Source of the DNA: Rossellomorea vietnamensis
Lineage (GTDB): Bacteria > Bacillota > Bacilli > Bacillales > Bacillaceae_B
DNA: 64,000 bases
Direction of reading: 5' to 3'
Assembly (NCBI RefSeq): GCF_001305855.1
Contig: NZ_LIXZ01000006.1
Span: 212,828-276,827 of the forward strand
Both the position numbers and the translations under genes were made by a program. Shown here piece after piece: positions 52,990 to 61,269 of this stretch. Each line of letters begins with the position of its first letter. Position 1 is the stretch's first letter. Under the pieces are notes generated by a model that was not told where the DNA came from, did no database searches, and saw only the letters and a program-made list of their open reading frames with translations.

Positions 52990-53082
52990 CCGTATCTCTC
53001 CCTTAACAGTATTAACACAATAGAATATGCCGGGGAGAAAAAATGGTGAGAATACCTATTTTTATAAAAATCAGAAATTCGC

Positions 53083-53111
53083 TTGCAATCCGGATGAAAA
53101 TATTGGATAAT
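53083..53111 (+). promoter_or_regulatory. Sigma-A promoter of the RsgA-paralog leader
   Basis: TTGCAA (53083-53088), 17-base spacer, GATAAT (53106-53111). Transcription should start near 53118, giving a leader of about 200 bases before the GTPase start codon. Confidence 0.72.
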
Positions 53112-53144
53112 GGAAGTACTAATTGAGAAAGTGGGTGATGTCAT

Positions 53145-53234
53145 ATGAACCTATCATTAATTGAGCAAAAGGCTAATTTAATTACGTATTATATCGGTTC
53201 TGCACGTCAACTCACTTTAAACGGGATTATTTGA
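53145..53234 (+). CDS. Candidate 29-residue leader peptide
   Basis: MNLSLIEQKANLITYYIGSA begins a short frame of 29 codons ending at TGA 53232-53234, with a modest GTGGGTGATG ribosome-binding site. It lies between the promoter and the intrinsic terminator in front of the RsgA paralog. Codons 20-23 contain the strand that can pair with the terminator. This is the layout of a translated attenuator leader; the peptide itself matches no family I know. Confidence 0.5.
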   Translation: MNLSLIEQKANLITYYIGSARQLTLNGII

Positions 53235-53300
53235 TTTTTTCATTTCTTCTATCGTGAAAAATCCGTTGACGTGTCGAACCACGCAGCGGATTTTTTATTT
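53203..53300 (+). promoter_or_regulatory. Candidate transcription attenuator before the RsgA paralog
   Basis: Terminator: AAAAATCCGTTGACGTG (53257-53273) pairs with CACGCAGCGGATTTTT (53280-53295) with one bulge and one wobble over a six-base loop, then a T run. Alternative: CACGTCAAC (53203-53211, inside the leader frame) is fully complementary to GTTGACGTG (53265-53273), the upper half of the terminator's 5' arm, so the two folds exclude each other. Confidence 0.6.
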
Positions 53301-53314
53301 TGGGAGGAAACAAG

Positions 53315-54340
53315 TTGAATACTAAAGAAACAGTTTTTGAAATGATGAACCACCTGACAGAAGAAGGCTTTATATTGGGAAGGATTGTGACCGAACAAAG
53401 GGGTGCCTTTATGGTCATGACAAGAACAGGGGAAGTGTTAAGTAAGATTTCAGGGAAACTCAGGTTTGACACCGTTCAGCGCGAAGATCTACCCGCCGTA
53501 GGTGACTGGGTACTTCTAAGCAAGGAAGGGGCAGTCATTGAAAAGGTACTGCCACGAACTAGTAAATTCTCGAGGAAAAAAGCAGGAAATGAAGCAGAAG
53601 AGCAAATCATTGCTACAAATATCAATACAGTCTTCATCCTATCTTCATTAAATGATGATCTCAATAGCAAGCGGATGGAGCGCTATTTACTCTTATGCTG
53701 GGAAAGCGGTGCAAATCCTGTCATCGTCCTGACAAAATCGGATACGTGTTCAGATATAGAAGAAAAGAAAAGAGAAGTGGAGAATACTTTGCTTGGGGTG
53801 AAAGTCGTTACCATAAGCGCCGTCAGTCGGGAAGGGATAGAGGACCTGATGCCTTATTTAGATAAAGGGCAAACCGTCGCCCTCGTTGGTTCTTCAGGGG
53901 TGGGAAAATCCACATTGACCAATTTGCTTGTAGGATATGACGTCCAGAAGACAAAGGAAATAAGGGAATCCGACGACAAGGGCCGCCATACAACGACTCA
54001 TCGGGAACTGTTCTTGTTAGAAAATGGTGCTGCGATCATTGATACACCGGGGATGAGAGAAATCCAATTATGGCAGGGGCAGGAAGGGTTATCCACTCAA
54101 TATAACGACATTGAAGAATTAGCCCTTCACTGTCGATTCAATGACTGCCAGCATGAGGATGAACCAGGCTGCGGGATCCGCAAGGCGATTGAAGAGGGAA
54201 GCCTTTCAGAGGAGAGGTTTGAACACTATCAGAAGCTCCAAAGGGAAATCGCATATATGGAGAGACGGGGAAATAAGCGGTTAGAATCTTTGGAACGCAA
54301 GAAATGGAAGAACATCGGGAAGCAGAGAAAGCTTAAATAA
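53315..54340 (+). CDS. RsgA-type ribosome-associated GTPase (paralog)
   Basis: A 341-residue circularly permuted GTPase. An OB-like N-terminal domain (LPAVGDWVLLSKEG) precedes the G domain: G4 LTKSD, G1 GSSGVGKST, G3 DTPGMRE. The C-terminal zinc finger is CRFNDCQHEDEPGC. The DDKGRHTTTHRELF switch matches RsgA. RsgA helps mature the 30S subunit. The main rsgA of Bacillus lies elsewhere (the prkC locus), so this is probably a second copy. Start TTG 53315 after GGGAGG. It is preceded by a leader peptide frame and terminator. Confidence 0.9.
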   Translation: MNTKETVFEMMNHLTEEGFILGRIVTEQRGAFMVMTRTGEVLSKISGKLRFDTVQREDLPAVGDWVLLSKEGAVIEKVLPRTSKFSRKKAGNEAEEQIIATNINTVFILSSLNDDLNSKRMERYLLLCWESGANPVIVLTKSDTCSDIEEKKREVENTLLGVKVVTISAVSREGIEDLMPYLDKGQTVALVGSSGVGKSTLTNLLVGYDVQKTKEIRESDDKGRHTTTHRELFLLENGAAIIDTPGMREIQLWQGQEGLSTQYNDIEELALHCRFNDCQHEDEPGCGIRKAIEEGSLSEERFEHYQKLQREIAYMERRGNKRLESLERKKWKNIGKQRKLK

Positions 54341-54348
54341 CGGATGAG

Positions 54349-54377
54349 AAGAGTGACCCTTTGGCCACTCTTTTTTT
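54349..54377 (+). terminator. Terminator after the RsgA paralog
   Basis: AGAGTGACC pairs with GGCCACTCT (one mismatch), then seven T residues. Confidence 0.82.
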
Positions 54378-54489
54378 AGTTAAGGAGAGAACTGATCCAA
54401 GCTAATTACTTTCCCTTTTTAACAGGAATGCGTTAAAATCGCATACAAAGGGAATAGTGAAAGAGAATGTTATGGAAAGGATGATGAGC

Positions 54490-55035
54490 ATGTCAGGAAC
54501 TGAAACGTATCAAAAAGCCACGTTTGCCGGAGGGTGTTTTTGGTGCATGGTAAAACCATTTGATGAACAGCCCGGAATTGGCAGTGTGACATCCGGATAC
54601 ACAGGGGGACACGTTCCAAATCCATCTTATAAAGAAGTATGTTCAGAAACGACAGGTCATTATGAGGCGGTTCAAATCGAATATGACGCATCTGTTTTTC
54701 CTTATGAGAAGTTATTAGAGTTGTACTGGCAGCAAATCGACCCTACGGATCCAGGGGGGCAGTTTTTTGACAGGGGCCAATCGTATAAGTCGGTCATTTT
54801 TTACCATGATGACGAGCAGAAGAGGCTAGCCGAGGGATCCAAGGAAAGGCTGGAGCAGTCAGGAATCTTTTCCAAGCCCATCGTCACAGAGATTTTACCT
54901 GCCAAGGAATTTTATCCTGCAGAAGAATATCATCAGGATTATTACAAAAAGAATCCCGGTCATTATCAACGATACAGCAGGGGATCTGGAAGAGTTGCTT
55001 TTATTGAAAATCATTGGGGGGATAAGAATGAGTAA
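54490..55035 (+). CDS. msrA: Peptide methionine-S-sulfoxide reductase MsrA
   Basis: A 181-residue repair enzyme. The catalytic Cys16 is in FAGGCFWCM, with Cys19 following; further signatures are [14 protein letters not shown] and [15 protein letters not shown]. It reduces the S epimer of methionine sulfoxide in proteins. ATG 54490 follows AAAGG and fits the B. subtilis N-terminus; three in-frame ATGs lie within 18 bases upstream. It overlaps msrB by eight bases. Confidence 0.95.
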   Translation: MSGTETYQKATFAGGCFWCMVKPFDEQPGIGSVTSGYTGGHVPNPSYKEVCSETTGHYEAVQIEYDASVFPYEKLLELYWQQIDPTDPGGQFFDRGQSYKSVIFYHDDEQKRLAEGSKERLEQSGIFSKPIVTEILPAKEFYPAEEYHQDYYKKNPGHYQRYSRGSGRVAFIENHWGDKNE

Positions 55036-55450
55036 AGATGATCTAAAGAAAAAGTTAACACCCGAGCAATATGATGTCACTCAAAACAATGGGACGGAGC
55101 CGCCGTTTAGAAATGAGTATTGGAATACGTTCGATGAGGGAATCTTTGTCGATGTCGTCTCCGGAAAACCTCTTTTCAGCTCTAAGGACAAGTATGATGC
55201 CGGTTGTGGTTGGCCGAGTTTCACCAAACCGATCGAAGAAGAAGAAGTTTTAGAAAAAGAAGATAGAAGTCACTTTATGGTACGGACAGAAGTAAGAAGC
55301 AAGGAAGCCGATTCTCATCTGGGCCACGTGTTCAATGATGGACCCGGTCCGACAAAACTACGGTACTGTATCAATTCAGCCGCACTCAGGTTTGTCCCCG
55401 TAGAGAAATTGGAAGAGGAAGGGTATGGACTGTACAATAAGTTATTCTAA
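55028..55450 (+). CDS. msrB: Peptide methionine-R-sulfoxide reductase MsrB
   Basis: A 140-residue enzyme for the R epimer. The catalytic Cys114 is in [11 protein letters not shown]; other signatures are [10 protein letters not shown] and [16 protein letters not shown]. It lacks the CxxC zinc pairs, as in the B. subtilis form. GGGGGG precedes the ATG and the reading frames of msrA and msrB overlap. Translationally coupled to msrA. Confidence 0.95.
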   Translation: MSKDDLKKKLTPEQYDVTQNNGTEPPFRNEYWNTFDEGIFVDVVSGKPLFSSKDKYDAGCGWPSFTKPIEEEEVLEKEDRSHFMVRTEVRSKEADSHLGHVFNDGPGPTKLRYCINSAALRFVPVEKLEEEGYGLYNKLF

Positions 55451-55463
55451 CATAATGAATTGC

Positions 55464-55479
55464 TGTGAAAACATTCACA
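55464..55479. promoter_or_regulatory. Palindromic operator before ypqE
   Basis: An exact TGTGA-AAACAT-TCACA palindrome. Its inner 14 bases also match the catabolite-repression (cre) consensus except at one central position. It lies upstream of an extended -10 box TGCTAAAAT (55484-55492), over the -35 region. Confidence 0.5.
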
Positions 55480-55556
55480 TATGTGCTAAAATAGATTTCT
55501 CATGTTTACGATGAGTTACATATGTGTATATAAAAATATGAAGAGGAAGGTGAATG

Positions 55557-56060
55557 ATGATGCTTAAAAAGCTTTTTGGTAAAAAAGAAGAAACACCTAA
55601 AACGGTCAATGCTGTGGCACCTTTAACAGGTACCGTAAAGTCACTTGAAGAAGTGCCGGACCCCGTATTTTCACAAAAAATGATGGGGGATGGAATCGCC
55701 ATCGAGCCGACAATAGGTAAAGTCGTTTCACCTGTAGACGGTGAAGTCATGCAGCTTTTCCCGACAAAACACGCAGTTGGAATCAAAGCGAAAAACGGCG
55801 CTGAAATCCTGATTCATATCGGACTTGAAACGGTTTCAATGAACGGTGAAGGGTTTGAGGCGCATATTTCAGAAGGATCAAAGGTGAGTATCGGGGATCC
55901 ACTGATCACGTATGACCTGGACCTTGTAAAAGAAAAAGCCAAAAGCACCATCACACCCATCATCATCACCAACGGCGATGACATGGGAAATCTTGTGAAA
56001 AAAGACGTGACAAGTGTAACGGCGGGACAGGAAGAAGTCTTGGAGATCTCTTCAAAATAA
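55557..56060 (+). CDS. ypqE: PTS glucose-type EIIA protein YpqE
   Basis: A 167-residue stand-alone IIA(Glc)-family phosphocarrier. Signatures are FSQKMMGDGIAIEPT, VDGEVMQLFPTKHAVGI and ILIHIGLETV, the last containing the phosphorylated His87. It passes phosphate from HPr to a sugar permease (IICB) encoded elsewhere. Three consecutive ATGs follow AGGAAGG; I use the middle one for spacing. Preceded by a cre/FNR-like palindrome, consistent with carbon control. Confidence 0.93.
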   Translation: MMLKKLFGKKEETPKTVNAVAPLTGTVKSLEEVPDPVFSQKMMGDGIAIEPTIGKVVSPVDGEVMQLFPTKHAVGIKAKNGAEILIHIGLETVSMNGEGFEAHISEGSKVSIGDPLITYDLDLVKEKAKSTITPIIITNGDDMGNLVKKDVTSVTAGQEEVLEISSK

Positions 56061-56069
56061 TGATGATAG

Positions 56070-56100
56070 GAAAGACCGGCGAATATGCCGGTCTTTTTTT
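56070..56100 (+). terminator. ypqE terminator
   Basis: AAAGACCGGC pairs with GCCGGTCTTT, T run after. Confidence 0.92.
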
Positions 56101-56207
56101 AATGGTGATGATTTTTAAGGTGTGAAATTTCCCCTGCTTTTTCCCTTCCCTTCCCTGTAAAACCAGTTCGTAAAAAGGTGCCTTCAAATAAATGGGCGAA
56201 TGCACAA

Positions 56208-56235
56208 ACACTTTCTGGGTGAATGACATAGAGTA
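56208..56235 (+). promoter_or_regulatory. Candidate sigma-K promoter of the YjcZ-family gene
   Basis: ACAC (56208-56211), a 15-base spacer, CATAGAGTA (56227-56235). Same late-sporulation pattern as before cotD and yppG. Confidence 0.55.
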
Positions 56236-56272
56236 TAAGGTAAATTAAATAATTTTTTGAGGAGTGATAGGT

Positions 56273-56419
56273 ATGAACTATGGATATGGTTGTGATCCAT
56301 GTTATCAAGGTGGGTATGCTTATCCGGTTGCCGGTTGTGGCGGTAATGGTTTTGCGTTGATCGTTGTATTATTCATCCTGTTGATTATTATTGGAGCCGT
56401 TTGTTACTGCGGACATTAA
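56273..56419 (+). CDS. YjcZ-family sporulation peptide
   Basis: A 48-residue peptide: an N-terminal Gly/Tyr/Cys-rich part ([18 protein letters not shown]) and one membrane helix ([19 protein letters not shown]). The [17 protein letters not shown] core is diagnostic of YjcZ-family sporulation proteins, small membrane peptides found widely in Bacillus. GAGGAGTGA precedes the ATG, with a late-sporulation promoter candidate upstream. It was missed by length-limited gene calling. Confidence 0.88.
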   Translation: MNYGYGCDPCYQGGYAYPVAGCGGNGFALIVVLFILLIIIGAVCYCGH

Positions 56420-56452
56420 TCCTTTTCTGGGATATTTGAAAATAATGATGAA

Positions 56453-56484
56453 AAAAAGAGCTGTCCCTAAGACAGCTCTTTTTG
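56453..56484. terminator. Bidirectional terminator, YjcZ-family gene / chemoreceptor
   Basis: AAAAAGAGCTGTC pairs with GACAGCTCTTTTT over a four-base loop. Confidence 0.92.
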
Positions 56485-56486
56485 GA

Positions 56487-58277
56487 TTATATTTTAAAGC
56501 TCGAAACTAACTCTTTCAGTTTTTCAGCTTGCTGGGAAAGTTCGGATGCACTTGCCGTGACTTGTTCCATGGCAGCAGATCCTTCCTCTGATGCAGCTGC
56601 TGTGGTTTCAGTGTTAGAAGCGGTCGTTTCTGCAATTTCATTTACATGGGCAAATGAAGTGGCCACCTCTTGACTGAGATTCAATGTTTCTTGAATATGG
56701 TCGACCATTTCATCCACGACAACCGTTGTTTTCGTCGTTTGACTCAGGATATCTTCAAGGGATGCATTGGTTTCATTGGTGATTTCAACACCTGCAATGA
56801 CTTCCTTCACTCCGTCAGAATTTTGCTTGATGATGATATTGACTTCTTCCTGAATGCTGTGGACGATCTCCGTTACACCCTTGGCAGCCTGTCGGGATTG
56901 TTCAGCAAGCTTTCTGACTTCATCTGCTACGACTGCAAATCCCCTGCCGTGTTCCCCGGCCCTGGCTGCTTCGATGGCAGCATTCAGTGCGAGAAGGTTG
57001 GTTTGTTCGGCAATATCAGTGATGGTGCCAATAATAGTGGTGATTTGCTTTGAACGTTGCCCCAAGGCTTCAACGGTTTCACTGGTATTGGACATGGTTT
57101 CTTCAATGCTCATCATTTTAGTTGAAGAGGCGTGGACGGTTTTTCCGCCTTTTTCAGCAACGGCCCTCATATCGCGAGCGGTTTGTCTTACAAGTTCCGC
57201 CTGATTGAATAAGAAACGTGCTGCCTCCTCCAGGCTGTTCATTTTTTCTAATGAAGAGGACATGCGATGTGTCGTTTGGTCACTTCCTGCTGCAATTTCA
57301 CTCGATGTTTCCGCAATGGACGTAATCGTGCGAGATGTTTCCTCTGCAGATGCGAGAAGTTCCTGACTGCTTGCAGATACGTTTTCTGCCATCTCAGAAA
57401 CCTGCTTTACAAGAATGGCGATCCCGGCGATAAGCTGATTCGTATCGGAGGCCAGGTCAGCCAACTCATCTTTTGATTTTACATGGATTCGTTTCGTTAA
57501 ATCTCCACCAGCATTGGCAATCTCTAAAATGGATGCACTAATTTTCTTTGTATTGGTTTTAATCGTATGAGATAAAATTATTCCAAAGAATACCGCTAAC
57601 AGAACGGCGAATGCCGATAAGCCGATGGTGACGATTTGCGACAGCTGGACCTGTCTGGTCAGGGAGTCGATACGGTCATCCAGGTCTTTTTGCTGGTCCA
57701 TGACAATCATATCTACATATGAACGAATGCCGTCCAGATATTTTTTACCCACTCCTGTTTCGACGAGGTTCGCAGCCTTTTCGAGACCCTTATCTTTCCT
57801 GGTCTCGATCACCCGGTCGACAAATTGCATCCAGAATCCGTATTGGGCTTCAATTTTCCCCATCTTTTCAAGCTGTTCGGGGTCATCTTTCAAGAGCGAA
57901 TGTAAGTCTTTGATTTGACCTTCCACTTCTTCTTTTCCATTTTGATAGGGTGCCAGAAAACCTGTCGCACCTGTAATAACAAATCCTTGTTCCCCGATTT
58001 CGATATCATTTAATACTTTTGAAAGATCTTTCAATGTGGTATCGACTTTCATATCATATGTGATCAACGTGTCGATCTCTTTCTTAAGCTTCATCATATT
58101 GATGTAAGAAGTAGACGCGAGGACCAACAGGACAATGGTCAAAAGACCGAATGACAGGATAACTTTTCCTCTGATCGTACGAAAGTAAGAGAAGATACCA
58201 AAGATACTTTTAGGTCTTTCATTTTTCATTTTCTTTCTTTTTGGCTGTTTTAGCCATTTTTCTCTCTTTTTTTTCAC
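56487..58277 (-). CDS. Methyl-accepting chemotaxis protein with CHASE3 sensor
   Basis: A 596-residue receptor: basic N-terminus, a helix ([20 protein letters not shown]), CHASE3-type sensor ([20 protein letters not shown]...), a second helix ([20 protein letters not shown]), HAMP, then a signalling domain with the hairpin tip [35 protein letters not shown]. It ends without a CheR-binding tail. Start GTG 58277 follows AGGAGGGGG; the frame is open further up. The ligand is unknown; location next to the lysine-catabolic cluster may be coincidence. Confidence 0.92.
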   Translation of the reverse strand: MKKKREKWLKQPKRKKMKNERPKSIFGIFSYFRTIRGKVILSFGLLTIVLLVLASTSYINMMKLKKEIDTLITYDMKVDTTLKDLSKVLNDIEIGEQGFVITGATGFLAPYQNGKEEVEGQIKDLHSLLKDDPEQLEKMGKIEAQYGFWMQFVDRVIETRKDKGLEKAANLVETGVGKKYLDGIRSYVDMIVMDQQKDLDDRIDSLTRQVQLSQIVTIGLSAFAVLLAVFFGIILSHTIKTNTKKISASILEIANAGGDLTKRIHVKSKDELADLASDTNQLIAGIAILVKQVSEMAENVSASSQELLASAEETSRTITSIAETSSEIAAGSDQTTHRMSSSLEKMNSLEEAARFLFNQAELVRQTARDMRAVAEKGGKTVHASSTKMMSIEETMSNTSETVEALGQRSKQITTIIGTITDIAEQTNLLALNAAIEAARAGEHGRGFAVVADEVRKLAEQSRQAAKGVTEIVHSIQEEVNIIIKQNSDGVKEVIAGVEITNETNASLEDILSQTTKTTVVVDEMVDHIQETLNLSQEVATSFAHVNEIAETTASNTETTAAASEEGSAAMEQVTASASELSQQAEKLKELVSSFKI

Positions 58278-58607
58278 CGTTTCCCCCTCCTGAAGATAAG
58301 CAAAAAGTAACATCAAAGGATGAACTTACCATTATTTTATACATATCGACCTAATATATCTAGTCAATTCGGAGAAATTTTGTCGAATTTTTGAGAATTT
58401 TAGTATATTTCAATCATAGAAAAAAAGTAAACTCTCTTTCTATCGTTGCCTGATTCCAGGGGAAATCCATTGATAAGATGATTTTTTAATAAAAAATGAA
58501 AGATTTGGCTTTTCACACATATGAATAATGTATGGGAAATCTTGAAGAGCATCCAGATGAGCGAATCGAAAGAGAGTACGAATCTGATTCTTTCAGGAGG
58601 GGGAACA

Positions 58608-59915
58608 ATGCCTCATTCGCATTTAATAAAACCGTTGATCGGGGAGCAATATCCAACGATTGATTATGGAAAGGGTGTTTATTTGTATGACACCGATGGC
58701 CGGGAATATATAGATGCCTGTTCCGGAGCGGTGACGGCAAATTTGGGACATGGTATGGAAGAAATTCTCCAATCAATCGTGAATCAAGGAAACAAAGTGG
58801 CGTTTGTGTATCGATCTCAGTTCAGCAATCAGCCGGCAGAGGAGTTAGCTTCCTTTTTAAATGAAAAAACGGGTTATCCCTGGACCTTCTTTGTAAATAG
58901 TGGATCTGAGGCAGTGGAAACGGCCATTAAGATCGCCATTCAACATTGGCAGGAGAAAGGGAAGCCGCTGAAGAGGAGGATATTATCACGGTGGCTCAGT
59001 TATCACGGAATCACCTTTGGGGCCTTATCTGCTTCAGGGCATCCATCAAGAAGGGAACGGTTTGATTCGTTTTTAGGAGACTGGCCGACCATTGAACCCC
59101 CTTATTGTGCACACTGTCCATTTGGTAAGACTTACCCTTCATGCGGATTGGCATGCGCGTCCCAACTGGACACCATGATAAGCAGAATAGGCGCTGCAAA
59201 TATAGCTGCGTTTATTGCAGAACCGATTATTGGAGCAGCAGGGGGAGCAATCACCCCTCCAAAGGGATATTACGAACGGATCAAGGAAATCTGTGAAGAC
59301 CATGATATTTTGTTCATTGCAGACGAGGTGATGACCGGATGCGGGAGGACGGGAACCTTCTTAGCGTTAGAACAATGGGGAGTAGTGGCAGATATCGTCG
59401 CGGTTGGTAAAGGCCTGAGTGCCGGGTATGCCCCCATCGCTGCCACCCTCATTTCAGAGAAGATCATGGAACCGATCGTACATGGAAGTAAAGTGATCAT
59501 GAGCGGCCATACTTACAGTGGGAATCCCATGTCTGCGACTGCGGCATTGGCCGTTCTTAAGCTGATAGATTCAGAAAAAATCATTGAAGGAGTCGATCAG
59601 AAAGGGACCTATTTAAAGAATCTCCTTGAAAAATGCAGAACGGAATTTTCCTTTATACAGGACATCAGGGGAAGGGGCCTCATGTGGGGAATTGAATTTG
59701 ATGAGCGGGGTGCGGGATTTACGTCTTTCATCGTTCAGAATGGAGTGGATAATGGAATTTTATTATATCCAGCCTCAGCCGGAATTGATGGAAGGAAGGG
59801 CTCTGCCGTCATGGTTGCACCTCCATTGAACAGTACGAAAAGGGAGCTCGAGGAAATGGTTAAAAGGTTGAGAAGGACTTTTCAAATGGCAGCAGAGAAT
59901 TGGAAGGTGACGTAG
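58608..59915 (+). CDS. yodT: Class III PLP aminotransferase YodT
   Basis: A 435-residue fold-type I aminotransferase of the class III (omega/4-aminobutyrate-like) type. NLGHGMEEI, FVNSGSEAVETAIKIA, FIADEVMTGCGRTG and AVGKGLSAGYAP with the PLP Lys268 are all present. In B. subtilis yodT is part of the sigma-E-controlled yodTSRQP-kamA cluster. Start at ATG 58608 after AGGAGGGGG. yodS begins directly after its stop. It presumably removes the amino group from a beta-lysine-derived intermediate. Confidence 0.92.
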   Translation: MPHSHLIKPLIGEQYPTIDYGKGVYLYDTDGREYIDACSGAVTANLGHGMEEILQSIVNQGNKVAFVYRSQFSNQPAEELASFLNEKTGYPWTFFVNSGSEAVETAIKIAIQHWQEKGKPLKRRILSRWLSYHGITFGALSASGHPSRRERFDSFLGDWPTIEPPYCAHCPFGKTYPSCGLACASQLDTMISRIGAANIAAFIAEPIIGAAGGAITPPKGYYERIKEICEDHDILFIADEVMTGCGRTGTFLALEQWGVVADIVAVGKGLSAGYAPIAATLISEKIMEPIVHGSKVIMSGHTYSGNPMSATAALAVLKLIDSEKIIEGVDQKGTYLKNLLEKCRTEFSFIQDIRGRGLMWGIEFDERGAGFTSFIVQNGVDNGILLYPASAGIDGRKGSAVMVAPPLNSTKRELEEMVKRLRRTFQMAAENWKVT

Positions 59916-60614
59916 ATGGGCGCACATCACAACAAAATGAGGCTTTATGAAGACATCCGTCCCTTTTTTCATAATGAAATGACGATGATGTTTGGCGGGT
60001 TTGGAGGGGTTGGCTCACCGCCTACCATAATTAACCACATTCTCGAATGGGGTGTGAAAGATCTTACCATCATCGGAAACGACACAGGGTTCCCCCACAT
60101 CGGCATCGGTCAATTGGTTGCAGAGAATCGAGTGAGGAAGGTGATTGCTTCACATATTGGCTCTAATCCGATTGCAGGAAGGTTAATGAGTGAAGGAAAG
60201 CTTGAAGTTGAATTCTCTCCGCAAGGTATTTTAGCTGAAAGAATCAGGGCAGGTGGAGTGGGATTAAAGGGGATCATAAGCGACATAGGGGTGGATGATC
60301 CCTATTTGAACAAAGGAAAGACTTTAGTTGAAGTAAAGGGTGATCGCTTTGTATTCGAGACGGCATTGGTTGCTGAAGTGGGTATCGTTTATGCAAAAAA
60401 AGCCGATACATTCGGAAATCTTGTCTATGACAAGAGCGCTAGGAATACGAATCCCCTTATCGCGATGGCCTCGGATATTACGATTGTCGAGACGGAGGAA
60501 GTGGTTGCTTACGGAGAACTGGATCCCGAGGAAATTGTCACTTCAGGGATATTTGTGGATCATATCGTCTTGTCTAAAGGAGTCGATTGGAAATGGGCCT
60601 GGGAAACGAATTGA
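59916..60614 (+). CDS. yodS: CoA transferase subunit A (YodS)
   Basis: A 232-residue alpha subunit of a 3-oxoacid-type CoA transferase. MMFGGFGGVGSPPTIINHIL is the glycine-rich CoA-binding start, followed by LTIIGNDTGFP, GRLMSEGKLEVEFSPQGILAERIRAGG and YAKKADTFGNLVYDKSARN. It pairs with YodR in a heteromer moving CoA between carboxylic acids, here presumably a keto acid from beta-lysine degradation. Its ATG abuts the yodT stop, and GGAAGGTG lies within yodT. Confidence 0.93.
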   Translation: MGAHHNKMRLYEDIRPFFHNEMTMMFGGFGGVGSPPTIINHILEWGVKDLTIIGNDTGFPHIGIGQLVAENRVRKVIASHIGSNPIAGRLMSEGKLEVEFSPQGILAERIRAGGVGLKGIISDIGVDDPYLNKGKTLVEVKGDRFVFETALVAEVGIVYAKKADTFGNLVYDKSARNTNPLIAMASDITIVETEEVVAYGELDPEEIVTSGIFVDHIVLSKGVDWKWAWETN

Positions 60615-61255
60615 AGGATAAGATGGCAAAACGTGCGGCGCATGAGGTGAAAGAAAATATGATCGTCAATTTGGGGATTGGGATTCCCTCTCTCGTTCCA
60701 AATCATCTTCCTAAAGGATTTCCGGTCATATTTCAATCTGAAAATGGAATTATTGGCATCGGTCCTGCACCAGTGGAAGGCAATGAAGATAAAAATTTGT
60801 GTAATGCAGGAGGGTTTCCCGTTTCATTGATGGAGGGGGGATGTTATACAGATAGCTCCATCGCTTTCGCCATGATCCGCCGGGGCAAAATCGATTTAAC
60901 GATACTTGGATCCCTTCAGGTCAGCGAAACGGGGGATCTTGCCAATTGGATCATCCCGGGCAAAAAGGTCCCGGGAATGGGAGGAGCAACCGAACTTGCC
61001 TCCAAAGCAAAGAAAGTCATTGTACTTATGACCCATTTAGACAAGGACGGCGGCAGCAAAATCGTGAGGGAATGTACCCTTCCATTAACGGCGGGCCGCT
61101 GTGTTTCGATGATCATCACTGACCGAGCCGTATTCTTACTTGAAGATGATCAACTAATCCTCCGTGAGATATTCAATCCTTACACATTGAAGGATATAGA
61201 GGAGACGACAGAAGCCCGCTACACTTTAAGCCCTGATATCAAGTTTATAGGATAA
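60593..61255 (+). CDS. yodR: CoA transferase subunit B (YodR)
   Basis: A 220-residue beta subunit with the catalytic Glu50 in FQSENGIIGIG, which forms the glutamyl-CoA intermediate. Other signatures are MIVNLGIGIPSLVPNHLP and GGATELASKAKKVIVLMTH. It overlaps yodS by 22 bases. I start at ATG 60593, matching the MGMG-type N-terminus of B. subtilis YodR; a TTG six bases upstream is possible. Confidence 0.93.
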   Translation: MGLGNELKDKMAKRAAHEVKENMIVNLGIGIPSLVPNHLPKGFPVIFQSENGIIGIGPAPVEGNEDKNLCNAGGFPVSLMEGGCYTDSSIAFAMIRRGKIDLTILGSLQVSETGDLANWIIPGKKVPGMGGATELASKAKKVIVLMTHLDKDGGSKIVRECTLPLTAGRCVSMIITDRAVFLLEDDQLILREIFNPYTLKDIEETTEARYTLSPDIKFIG

Positions 61256-61269
61256 GGGGAGGAAATCTG

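Noticed and set aside
55440-55500. Treating the ypqE palindrome simply as a terminator for msrAB
   Set aside because: The stem is only five bases with no T run, and it sits in promoter position.
56670-57918. Several rightward open frames inside the chemoreceptor gene
   Set aside because: All are complementary-strand shadows of repetitive signalling-domain codons.
58480-58540. Sigma-E promoter before yodT (CATATGAAT)
   Set aside because: The -10-like element is fair, but no -35 resembling the sigma-E consensus lies 13-15 bases upstream.
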